DNA of 64,000 nucleotides from DATFQI01 sp963816955 (lineage in GTDB: Bacteria > Actinomycetota > Thermoleophilia > Solirubrobacterales > Solirubrobacteraceae): positions 81,559 through 145,558 of the forward strand of contig CAWFME010000001.1 of NCBI GenBank assembly GCA_963816955.1. The letters are read 5' to 3'. The translations under genes were made by a program, and so were the position numbers. This document shows, one piece after another, positions 24,034-31,609 of the stretch (positions within the stretch are counted from its first letter, which is position 1; each line of letters begins with the position of its first letter). The notes beneath the pieces were generated by a model. The model saw nothing but the letters and a program-made list of their open reading frames with translations. It did not search any database and was not told where the DNA came from.

Positions 24034-24544
24034 ACGCGGCCCGTAGGCGCGCTGACTCTACCCGAGTGTAGACCGGGGTGGTCAGAATCGAACCTCGGTT
24101 CGCCATCGCGGCATGGCGCGCCCAGACCCGCAGGCGGCGGCGGATGTCGGAGCTCGACAGCCGCCGTCCGGTCTTGGAAACGAACAGCGCGCGCACGCCC
24201 GCGTCGCGGGCCAGCGCCTCGCGGCCGTGCTCCAGGTAGCGGGCCACGGCGCGCGTGGCCGGCTCGCGGCTGTCGAGGTCGACGCTGCCGAGGTCGAGCT
24301 TGACGAGCTCCTCGGCCCGCAGCCCGCGGCTGCAGGCGAGCTCGAACATGGCGCGGTCGCGCAGCTCCAGCGGCGTCGTGGCGGGGATCTGGTCCAGCAG
24401 CCGGGCGACCTCGTGGTCCTCGATCACGGCGCGGGGATCGGCGCGCAGCTCGCCGTACTCGACGAGCACGCGCGAGAACGCCCGCGCGGAGGCCCGCCGG
24501 AAGCGGCCGGGGCTAGCATCGATGCCGATGGCCTCGTTCTTCAT
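24008..24544 (-). CDS. Degenerate Xer-like tyrosine recombinase, lacking the HxxR and H/W boxes
   Basis: The 178-residue frame has the first catalytic Arg region (LRDRAMFELACSRGLRAEEL, VKLDLGSVDLDSREPATRAV) and ends with the nucleophile helix TTPVYTRVESARLRAAYERS. The stretch that should carry HxLRHxxAT...LGH between them is missing: ...WARHAAMANRGSIL runs straight into TTPVYTRV. The N-terminal core-binding domain is also reduced to one helix. Intact relatives have about 300 residues. Strand exchange should be impossible. The N-terminus overlaps the divergent gene at 24528, so the exact start is uncertain; GTG 24556 is an alternative. Confidence 0.75.
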   Translation of the reverse strand: MKNEAIGIDASPGRFRRASARAFSRVLVEYGELRADPRAVIEDHEVARLLDQIPATTPLELRDRAMFELACSRGLRAEELVKLDLGSVDLDSREPATRAVARYLEHGREALARDAGVRALFVSKTGRRLSSSDIRRRLRVWARHAAMANRGSILTTPVYTRVESARLRAAYERSHPRA

Positions 24545-24812
24545 CGACACGTCCACGGGTCAGGTCGCCACCCAGCGCCAGCTCGTCGAGGCCGGCGTCG
24601 TCGCGTCCGACGAGCTGCCCAAGCTCCCGTGGCACCGCATCCAGGGCACCGGCGACGCGTCCACGATGTGGTACGCCGTCATGCGCAAGCAGGAGAGGGG
24701 CGTGTACATCGGCACGCTGGTACTTCGCCACGGCGGCCACCATGCCTCCCTGCTGGCGGGGGGCTGGGAGGAGGTCCCCGTGGGTGAGATCTCTGCCCCC
24801 ACCTCGCGCTAG
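24528..24812 (+). CDS. Conserved hypothetical protein, 94 aa
   Basis: The product begins MASFFIDTSTGQVATQRQLV and contains WHRIQGTGDASTMWYAVMRK and VYIGTLVLRHGGHH. It is compact, with no signal peptide or known domain. ATG 24522 two codons upstream is also possible. It overlaps the start of the recombinase remnant on the other strand by about 17 bp, so one of the two starts may be misplaced. The function is unknown. Confidence 0.65.
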   Translation: MASFFIDTSTGQVATQRQLVEAGVVASDELPKLPWHRIQGTGDASTMWYAVMRKQERGVYIGTLVLRHGGHHASLLAGGWEEVPVGEISAPTSR

Positions 24813-24830
24813 CGCGCGCAGCGCGCGCGC

Positions 24831-25871
24831 TCAGGCGATGTAGATCGGCGCGCCGACCGGGACCTGGTCGTAGAGGTCGATCACGTCCGGGATGCGCATG
24901 CGGATGCAGCCGTGCGAAGCTCGCGTGCCGATCGAGGACTCCGCGTCGGTGCCGTGCACTCCCACCCCGTCGTAGACGCCCAGCCAGCGCGCCTTGAGCG
25001 GGTTCTCGGGCGTGCCGCCGGGCACCACCTTGCCGCGGTCCTTCGCGGCGACCCAGTCGGAGTTGGGCATCGTCCAGGCGGGGTCCACGGCCTTGTTCTG
25101 GATCGAGTAGAGCCCCGCTGGCGTGTCCAGACCGACCTGGCCGACGGCGATGCCGTAGGACTTGGCGAGCTTGAGGTTCTTGTAGAGCGTCAGCCTGAAC
25201 GCGCCGCGGTTGACGACCAGCACGGCCGGATACTTCTTCGCCAGCTCGTCCGTGCTCACCTCGGGCTCGACGACGTTCGTGCGCACGCGCACGACGCGGC
25301 GGCTGCCGGAGTCCAGCAGCTCGCGCTCGAGGTCGCGCCGCAGACGGGCGGCGCGCACCTCGCGGCCGTCCTTGGAGGGCCTGGGCGCGACGCTGCCGTG
25401 CTCGAGATCGACGGACGCGTCGACGGGCTCGATCGCCAGATCGCGCTGCACGCGCGCCACCAGGCGGCGGATCGCGGGCTTGGAGTAGGACACCTTCGCG
25501 TCGAGGTCGGTGAGGATCGGCCTGCCGCGGACCTCGCGCCAGGTGCGGCTGAGGATGTCGCCGTCGCGCGAGCGCACCAGCGCGCGCTGCACCGAGCCGT
25601 CGATGTCGACGCCGATCTGCGCCTGCGCCGGGGTGAGCTTGTAGCGCTTGCCTTCGTAGCGGGCCGTGACCGGGCGGTTGAGCGGGTCCAGCAGCGCCGC
25701 GCGCAGCTTGGTCCGCGCCTTGGAGGCGCTCAGGCCGCCGACGTCGACGCCGTTGACCTTGATGCCCTCGGCGATCTGCCCTTCCTTGCCCTGGTCGTAC
25801 GCGTAGACGCCGCCCGCTCCGGCGAGCAGCGCGACGACGAGGATGGCGATCAGGGCGAGGGAGCGATGCAT
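24831..25871 (-). CDS. L,D-transpeptidase (YkuD) with peptidoglycan-binding-like domain
   Basis: This 346-residue exported protein has an N-terminal membrane anchor (LALIAILVVALLAGAGGVYA), a region resembling the PG_binding_4 domain (IKVNGVDVGGLSASKARTKL), and a C-terminal YkuD catalytic domain. The motif is HGTDAESSIG..RASHGCIRM with catalytic Cys322. It forms 3-3 cross-links in peptidoglycan or anchors proteins to it outside the membrane. ATG 25871 is used. It is convergent with the gene ending at 24812. Confidence 0.92.
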   Translation of the reverse strand: MHRSLALIAILVVALLAGAGGVYAYDQGKEGQIAEGIKVNGVDVGGLSASKARTKLRAALLDPLNRPVTARYEGKRYKLTPAQAQIGVDIDGSVQRALVRSRDGDILSRTWREVRGRPILTDLDAKVSYSKPAIRRLVARVQRDLAIEPVDASVDLEHGSVAPRPSKDGREVRAARLRRDLERELLDSGSRRVVRVRTNVVEPEVSTDELAKKYPAVLVVNRGAFRLTLYKNLKLAKSYGIAVGQVGLDTPAGLYSIQNKAVDPAWTMPNSDWVAAKDRGKVVPGGTPENPLKARWLGVYDGVGVHGTDAESSIGTRASHGCIRMRIPDVIDLYDQVPVGAPIYIA

Positions 25872-25938
25872 GGGGAGCGGCGTCTTACTGTACGCACGGA
25901 TTCCTGTCCCCAGGAATCCCTGCAACCGATCTCGCAGG

Positions 25939-27015
25939 TCAGCCTGCTGACTTGCCGCCCTGCGGCCGCTCTCCGCGGCGCCGGACGCTGGGGCTGTAAC
26001 GCAGGAACTCCTCGACCTCGCGCTCGTACCGGTACGGCGCGTTGCCGTCCTGCCGCAGGGCCCGCACCCGCAGGTCCTCGGCGAACTTCGCGACCGCCTC
26101 ACGGGTCGTGTAGCGCGGCGTGTAGCCCGCGGCCTTGAGCTTGCGGTTGTCGAGCCCGCGGCCGTAGCGCAGCTGCTGGGCCATCTCCTCCGGGATGCGC
26201 AGGCCGGCGGCGCGCAGCGCGCTCGTGGCGAGGCCCGTGCCCCATGGCGGCAGGATCGGCGCCAGCGGGCGCCCGAGCAGGCTCGCGACCTCCGACAGCA
26301 CCAGCACGCCGTCGCCGGCGACGTTGTAGGTGCCCGGCAGGTCGTGGCTCGCCGCGTGCTCGAGCACGCCGACGATGTCGTCCTCGTGCACGAACTGGTA
26401 GCGCGGGTCGAAGCCCAGGATGCACGGGATGGCGGGCAGCGCGAGCAGGTTGAGGTGGGAGGTCCGCAGGTCGGGCCCGATCCCGTTGGCGAAGCGCAGC
26501 ACCGTGACCGTGACGTCCTTGTTGCGGCCGGCGAAGCCCTGCACGGCGTTCTCGGCCTCGACGATGTCGGACTCCAGGCGGGTCCGCGGCGGGTGAGGGC
26601 GCTGCATCGCCTCCGTGAAGAACGCCGGGTCGTCGCGCTCGCAGCCGTAGTAGTGCGCGGAGGACTTGAAGACGACCTTGCGCACCGGCGAAGATTGTCC
26701 GCCGTACCCGCCACAGGCCGCGAGGATGTTCATCGTCCCGATCACGTTGATCTCGTGCGCGTCGCGCGGGGAGGCTTGGATCGAGTCCACGACGAGCCGC
26801 GAGTCGATCACCGTGTCGATCTCCGCCGCCTGCACGATCCGGCGCAGCAGCGCGTGCTGGGTGCCGACGCGGACGAACTCCGTGCGCTCGAGCTCGAGCG
26901 TCGGGTCCTCGGGGCTGACGCCGATGATCGTCTCGACGCTCTCGTCGCGCTCCAGCGCCTGGGCGAGCTTGCCGCCCCAGAACGAGGACACGCCGGTGAC
27001 GAGGACCCTGCTCAT
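25939..27015 (-). CDS. NAD-dependent epimerase/dehydratase family protein
   Basis: The 358-residue extended-SDR protein starts VLVTGVSSFWGGKLAQALER and has an SAHYYG segment in the active-site position plus the late FVHEDDIVGVLEHA motif. Extended SDRs of this type act on nucleotide sugars or sterol-like substrates. Its ATG overlaps the acyltransferase stop by ATGA, and both follow the HAD phosphatase in the same fashion. The three form a tight operon, so a lipid or glycolipid substrate is plausible but not shown. Confidence 0.85.
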   Translation of the reverse strand: MSRVLVTGVSSFWGGKLAQALERDESVETIIGVSPEDPTLELERTEFVRVGTQHALLRRIVQAAEIDTVIDSRLVVDSIQASPRDAHEINVIGTMNILAACGGYGGQSSPVRKVVFKSSAHYYGCERDDPAFFTEAMQRPHPPRTRLESDIVEAENAVQGFAGRNKDVTVTVLRFANGIGPDLRTSHLNLLALPAIPCILGFDPRYQFVHEDDIVGVLEHAASHDLPGTYNVAGDGVLVLSEVASLLGRPLAPILPPWGTGLATSALRAAGLRIPEEMAQQLRYGRGLDNRKLKAAGYTPRYTTREAVAKFAEDLRVRALRQDGNAPYRYEREVEEFLRYSPSVRRRGERPQGGKSAG

Positions 27016-27869
27016 CCGAACCAGACCGAGCGGCGGTGGGCGAGCATGTCGATCAGCTCCTCCTGGATGCGGCCGCGGATCTCGTCGGCGACCGTCTGGA
27101 TGAGCCCGCGGTCCTGCCAGGGCTCCTCCCCCCACTGGTCGGTCGGGATCGGCTCGAGGAAGCGGAGCTTGAACTTGGCGGGCAGGTAGCCGAGGAAGCC
27201 GGCCAGGCCGAGGTGCGGGAAGGTCGGCGTGATCGGGAAGTACAGCAGGCCCGTGAGGCGCTGCAGCGCGCTCATGTGGGCGAAGATCGGCATCGACTCC
27301 TCCGCCCCCACGACGGCCACGGGCACGATCGGGGTCCGCGCGCGCATCGCCGCCTCGACGAAGCCGCCGCGGCCGAAGCGGCGCAGCTTGTAGCGGTCCT
27401 TGTAGAGCTTCTCCGTGCCCTTGCGGCCCTCGGGGAAGACGAGCACGAGCTGCTCCTCGTCGGCCAGCAGGCGGTGGACGTTGGCCGGGTGCGCGGGCAC
27501 GCCGCCGATCTTGCTCACGAGCATGCTGAAGCCCGGATACCCCTTGAAGAAGTGCTCGACCGTGAGGTGCAGCGGGCGCGGGCGGGGGTGCTCCTCCTTG
27601 ATCGCCTTGGTGATCATCGCCGCGTCGGGCGGGAGCGCGCCCGAGTGGTTGGAGACCAGCAGCGCGCCGCCGGTGGCCGGCACGTTCTCGATCCCCTCGA
27701 CCTCGCAGCGGAACCAGTAGTGGTAGAGCCAGTCGTAGATCGTGCGGTCCATCAGGCCCTCGATCCGCTCCGAGCGCCCCCAGTCGGTGACCTGGCGGTC
27801 GGGCTCGATCGCGGGCAGATAGGAGCGCAGCTCGTCGCTGGGCGCCGGGAGCTCCTTGCGGGCGCTCAT
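27012..27869 (-). CDS. Lysophospholipid acyltransferase-family protein (PlsC-like)
   Basis: This 285-residue protein contains the acyltransferase motifs NHSGALPPDAAM (catalytic His block, variant spacing) and FPEGRKGTEKLYKDRYKLRR, which bind the phosphate of the acceptor. VEIVPVAVVGAEES-like strands follow (IVPVAVVGAEESMPIFAHM). Family members transfer acyl chains from acyl-CoA or ACP to lysophospholipid or diacylglycerol-type acceptors at the inner membrane. ATGA overlaps on both sides place it in the middle of the operon. Confidence 0.87.
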   Translation of the reverse strand: MSARKELPAPSDELRSYLPAIEPDRQVTDWGRSERIEGLMDRTIYDWLYHYWFRCEVEGIENVPATGGALLVSNHSGALPPDAAMITKAIKEEHPRPRPLHLTVEHFFKGYPGFSMLVSKIGGVPAHPANVHRLLADEEQLVLVFPEGRKGTEKLYKDRYKLRRFGRGGFVEAAMRARTPIVPVAVVGAEESMPIFAHMSALQRLTGLLYFPITPTFPHLGLAGFLGYLPAKFKLRFLEPIPTDQWGEEPWQDRGLIQTVADEIRGRIQEELIDMLAHRRSVWFG

Positions 27870-28426
27870 CGCGCCGCCCCTTCCAGGAGCGGCTCGAGCG
27901 CGCGGGCGAGGCCGGGCCAGTCGGGCGCGCAGACGACGTCCTCCTCCTCGCAGATGTCGCGGTTCCACGGGTGCTCGATCGTGGCCACCCGCAGGCCCGC
28001 GTCTATGGCAGCCTCGAGGTTGACCGGCGAGTCGTCGATCAGCAGCTCGATCCCGATCGCGCGGCAGTGGGCGACCTTGTCGTCGGAGCAGTGGAGCTCG
28101 TCGTAGGGCAGCCCGATCCGGTCCAACCAGCGGGTGGTCGCGTCGTGCGCGCCGACGCGGCGGTGCGAGGTGATGTGGATGAAGTGCCCCGCCTCCTTCC
28201 AGGCGCGCACGGTCTCGACGGCGTGCGGGTAGGGCTCGGCGGCCAGGATCTGCTCGTCGGTGTGCGTCTCCTCCACGCAGGCGCGGACCTGCTCGGGGCG
28301 CAGCCGGTCGATGTGCCAGAGCTGGTCGGCGTAGGGGAGCTCGACGCCGAAGCGGCGCTTGGCGGCGGCCTCGAACTGGTCCCAGTAGTGGTGGAGCGTG
28401 GAGTCGATGTCGATCGCGATCCGCAC
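27866..28426 (-). CDS. HAD-family phosphatase, 5'(3')-nucleotidase-like
   Basis: The 186-residue product starts at GTG 28426 with VRIAIDIDSTLHHYWDQFEA, giving the HAD nucleophile DxD, then HITSHRR (motif II) and ELLIDDSPVNLEAAIDAG (motif IV). Size and motif order fit the cytosolic deoxyribonucleotidase-like group (NT5C). Only 27 bp separate it from the divergent hydrolase, so the promoters overlap. It is the first gene of the acyltransferase/epimerase operon. Confidence 0.82.
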   Translation of the reverse strand: MRIAIDIDSTLHHYWDQFEAAAKRRFGVELPYADQLWHIDRLRPEQVRACVEETHTDEQILAAEPYPHAVETVRAWKEAGHFIHITSHRRVGAHDATTRWLDRIGLPYDELHCSDDKVAHCRAIGIELLIDDSPVNLEAAIDAGLRVATIEHPWNRDICEEEDVVCAPDWPGLARALEPLLEGAAR

Positions 28427-28453
28427 AGGCGCGTTGATACGGTAGTCCGCGCC

Positions 28454-29434
28454 GTGCCGACGAGGCGTCAGCAGTTGCGCGGGGCGATCGAGAACGGGCT
28501 GCTGCGACCCGGTGCGGACGAGACGTACGCCGACGGTGACGACTCGACGTGGATGTCCGTCGACTGGCCGGCGATGACGTCGCGGCTCGTGATCGAGGGC
28601 CGCGAGGTCAACGTCGTGGACACGGGTGGTGAGTCCAAGCCCGTGTTGGTCTTCGTCCACGGGCTGTCCGGGACGTGGCAGAACTGGCTGCTCAACATCC
28701 CGGCCTTCATGGGCTCGCACCGCGTGATCGCGCCCGACCTGCCGGGTTTCGGCGAGTCGCCGATGCCGCGCGAGAAGGTCTCGATCCAGGGCTACGCGCG
28801 GGTCCTCGACGGGCTCCTCCACGAGCGCGGCGTCGAGTCCGCCGTGCTGGTGGGCAACTCGATGGGCGGCTTCGTGGCCGCGGAGCTGGCGCTGTCGTTC
28901 TCCACGCGGGTCGAGAAGCTCGTGCTCGTGAGCGCGGCCGGGCTCTCGATCGAGGAGTACCGGCGGGCGCCGCTGCTCGTCGGCGCGCGCGTCTGGGCCG
29001 CGGGCGCGACGTGGGTCGGCGCCCGCGGGCACTCGGTGGTGACGCGTCCGCGCGCGCGGCGGCTCGGGCTGCAGCTGATAGCCCGCTATCCCGAGCGGCT
29101 CTCCCCCGCCCTGACCTTCGAGCTCACGCGCGGCGCCGGCACGCGCGGCTTCGTGCCCGCGATGGAGGCGCTGCTCTCCTACGGGTTCCGCGACCAGCTC
29201 GCGCGGATCGAGGTGCCGACGCTGGTCGTCTGGGGCCGCAACGACATGCTCGTGCCGCGCGGCGACGCGCGCGAGTACGTGCGGCTGATCGGCGACAACG
29301 CCCGGCGCGAGATGTTCGAGGACACCGGGCACCTGGCGATGGTCGAGCGGCCGTCGCGCTTCAACCGGCTGCTGGCGGACTTCGTGGCGGGCGAGCGCGC
29401 GCCCGAGGCCGGCGTCGAGGGCGTCAGCGCCTAG
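28454..29434 (+). CDS. Alpha/beta hydrolase
   Basis: The 326-residue protein has an oxyanion-hole motif FVHGLSG, the nucleophile elbow LVGNSMGGFVAAE, the acid in VVWGRNDMLVPRGD and the base in EDTGHLAMVERPSRF. It is a serine hydrolase of the haloperoxidase/MhpC-like type; the substrate is unknown. GTG 28454 is the most upstream start that fits; the N-terminal 50 residues before the fold are unusual. No Shine-Dalgarno is visible. Confidence 0.88.
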   Translation: MPTRRQQLRGAIENGLLRPGADETYADGDDSTWMSVDWPAMTSRLVIEGREVNVVDTGGESKPVLVFVHGLSGTWQNWLLNIPAFMGSHRVIAPDLPGFGESPMPREKVSIQGYARVLDGLLHERGVESAVLVGNSMGGFVAAELALSFSTRVEKLVLVSAAGLSIEEYRRAPLLVGARVWAAGATWVGARGHSVVTRPRARRLGLQLIARYPERLSPALTFELTRGAGTRGFVPAMEALLSYGFRDQLARIEVPTLVVWGRNDMLVPRGDAREYVRLIGDNARREMFEDTGHLAMVERPSRFNRLLADFVAGERAPEAGVEGVSA

Positions 29435-29536
29435 CCACACGCGGCATCGAACATCCGGCCGTCGCGGGCGCCGGCTGGCCCAATGTCCGACCGGCGGCCG
29501 ATCAATGGCGCGGCTCCGTGGTCGATAAGCAGGGGG

Positions 29537-31609
29537 GTGCCCACACATCGGACCCTCACCTGGATCTTCTCCGCCGCGCTCGCGCTGGGCTGCGCTGCCA
29601 CTCCTGCCAACGCCGCTGTGATCAGCGAGCCGGCCGTCACGATCAGCAGCGGGTCCGACCCGTGGGAGATCGTCACGGGCACGGACGGCGCACTGTGGTT
29701 CACCGAGAACGGGAATCCGGGCCGGGTCGCGCGCCACGTCCCCGGGGGCGCCGTCACCGAGTATCCCGCCGTCACGACCGGCAAGCACCCGCAGGGGCTG
29801 GCCGTCGCCTCCGGCGGCGATCTGTGGTTCACGCTGGATCACGCGATCGGCCGCGTCACGCCCGCCGGCGTGGTCACGGAGTACACCGCGGGGCTCACGA
29901 CGGGCAGCACGCCGTGGGACATCGCAGAAGGACCCGACGGCAAGATGTGGTTCACCGAGGCAACGGACAACCGGATCGGCAGGATCGCCTCCGACGGGAC
30001 GATCACGGAGTTCCCCATCTTCGCAGGCGGGACCACGCCCCATGGCATCACCCGCGGCCCCGACGGGAACATGTGGTTCACGCTCGTGGGCGGCGCCGGC
30101 GGGATCGGCCGGATCACTCCGGCCGGATTCGTCACGGTCTTCACCGGCCTGACCGGCGGCGAGCCCGAGAACCTCGTCGCGGGCCCCGACGGCAACCTCT
30201 GGTTCACCGAGACGGGCGACCCGGGCTTCATCGGGCGCATCACGCCGCAGGGCGTGATCACCCAGTTCCCGCTGCCGGTCACCAACCGCAAGCCCTGGGG
30301 CATCGCCGCCGGCGGCGACGGGGCGCTGTGGTTCACCACGGAGGCCGATCCCGGCGGCATCGGCCGGATCACCACGGGCGGCGCGATCACGCTGCAGCCG
30401 CTTCCCACCACGAACACGCACCCGCGCGGCATCACCACCGGCCCGGACGGCAACATCTGGGTGACCGAGACGGCCGAGGACAAGCTCGCCCGCGTGTTCA
30501 TCGCCCCGGCGACCGAGTCGCTGACAGCCTCCGCCGTCGACCACTCGGGTGCCACCCTCGGCGGCCGCGTGCGCCCCAACGCCCAGGTGACCCAATACCG
30601 CTTCGAGTGGGGCACCACGACCGCCTACGGCAACGTGACGCCGCTCCGCGCCGCGGGCAACGGCGGCGACCCCGTGGACGTCGCGGAGTCGCTGATCGGC
30701 CTCGCGCCGGAGACGACGTACCACTACCGGCTGGTCTCCACGAACGACTCGGGCACGACCACGGGAGCGGACTCGACGTTCACGACCGCCGCGGCGCCGG
30801 TGCCGACGCCGACCCCCACGGCCACGCCGACCGCAACGCCCACCGCTACGCCGACGGCCACCCCGACCGCAACGCCCACGGCCACGCCGACGGCCACCCC
30901 GACCGCAACGCCCACGGCCACGCCCACGGCAACCCCGACCGCCACGCCCACCGCCACGCCCGCGGCCACGCCGGTCCCGCTTCCCGGGCCGACGTCCGAC
31001 CCCGGCCCGGTCGCGCCGGCGGTGCCCGCGCCGCAGCTCGGCTCAGCCGTGACCGTGCTGCCCGCGCGCGGCACCGTGACCGTCCGCAAGCCCGACGGGA
31101 CCACGTTCCGCCTCGGCGTCGACGGCAGCTCGATCCCCGTCGGCTCGATCGTCGACGCGACGAAGGGCGCGATCACGCTCACCACGGCCCTCGACCTGAG
31201 CGGCCGCACCCAGACCGGCACGTTCAACGGCGGCAAGTTCGCCGTCCAGCAGCCGCGCAACGCCGGCGGCCGCACCGACCTGATCCTGAAGGGCTCGAGC
31301 TTCGCGGGCTGCCGGCGCACCGCCAGGGCGTCCGCCGCCGGCGGGGCGGTGACCGCTCGCTCGGCGAGGAAGCGCAAGGCGTCGCGACGCTCGGTCCGCA
31401 AGCTGTGGGGCAGCGACAATGGCGGTCGCTTCCGGACGCACGGCCGCGACTCGGTCGCGACGGTGCGCGGCACCCGCTGGCTGACGCTCGACCGCTGCGA
31501 CGGGACCCTGACCAAGGTGGTCGAAGGCGCGGTCGCCGTCCGCGACCGCCGCCGCGGCAAGACCGTCCTGGTCCGCGCGGGCCGGTCGTACCTGGCGCGC
31601 CACCGCTGA
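29537..31609 (+). CDS. Secreted Vgb-like beta-propeller with PTAT linker and FecR-like C-terminal domain
   Basis: From GTG 29537 the protein has a signal peptide (LTWIFSAALALGCAATPANA), then about six virginiamycin-B-lyase-like blades (DGALWFTENG, DGKMWFTEATDNRIGRI, DGNLWFTETGDPGFIGRI), a fibronectin-like domain (TTYHYRLVSTNDSGTTTGAD), and a long (PTAT)n stalk. A C-terminal domain follows (GRFRTHGRDSVATVRGTRWL, LTKVVEGAVAVRDRRRG) resembling FecR. Vgb family members linearise streptogramins, but many homologues are not lyases. ATG 29483 is an alternative start. The stop overlaps the HD-GYP gene start (TGATG), so the two are coupled. Confidence 0.78.
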   Translation: MPTHRTLTWIFSAALALGCAATPANAAVISEPAVTISSGSDPWEIVTGTDGALWFTENGNPGRVARHVPGGAVTEYPAVTTGKHPQGLAVASGGDLWFTLDHAIGRVTPAGVVTEYTAGLTTGSTPWDIAEGPDGKMWFTEATDNRIGRIASDGTITEFPIFAGGTTPHGITRGPDGNMWFTLVGGAGGIGRITPAGFVTVFTGLTGGEPENLVAGPDGNLWFTETGDPGFIGRITPQGVITQFPLPVTNRKPWGIAAGGDGALWFTTEADPGGIGRITTGGAITLQPLPTTNTHPRGITTGPDGNIWVTETAEDKLARVFIAPATESLTASAVDHSGATLGGRVRPNAQVTQYRFEWGTTTAYGNVTPLRAAGNGGDPVDVAESLIGLAPETTYHYRLVSTNDSGTTTGADSTFTTAAAPVPTPTPTATPTATPTATPTATPTATPTATPTATPTATPTATPTATPTATPTATPAATPVPLPGPTSDPGPVAPAVPAPQLGSAVTVLPARGTVTVRKPDGTTFRLGVDGSSIPVGSIVDATKGAITLTTALDLSGRTQTGTFNGGKFAVQQPRNAGGRTDLILKGSSFAGCRRTARASAAGGAVTARSARKRKASRRSVRKLWGSDNGGRFRTHGRDSVATVRGTRWLTLDRCDGTLTKVVEGAVAVRDRRRGKTVLVRAGRSYLARHR
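30802..30967 (+). repeat. In-frame 12-bp tandem repeat encoding (PTAT)n
   Basis: About 14 copies of a CCN-ACN-GCN-ACN unit encode a Pro/Thr/Ala stalk separating the propeller and fibronectin-like domains from the FecR-like domain. Third-position variation between copies shows it is not a recent exact expansion. Confidence 0.8.

Noticed and set aside
23212..24544. Sigma factor and recombinase remnant as parts of a mobile element
   Set aside because: No attachment repeats, tRNA target or cargo genes are present, and flanking genes are ordinary chromosomal genes.
30802..30967. Regular short repeats that might be read as a CRISPR array or VNTR
   Set aside because: The unit is 12 bp, in frame, without spacers, and encodes a PTAT stalk.
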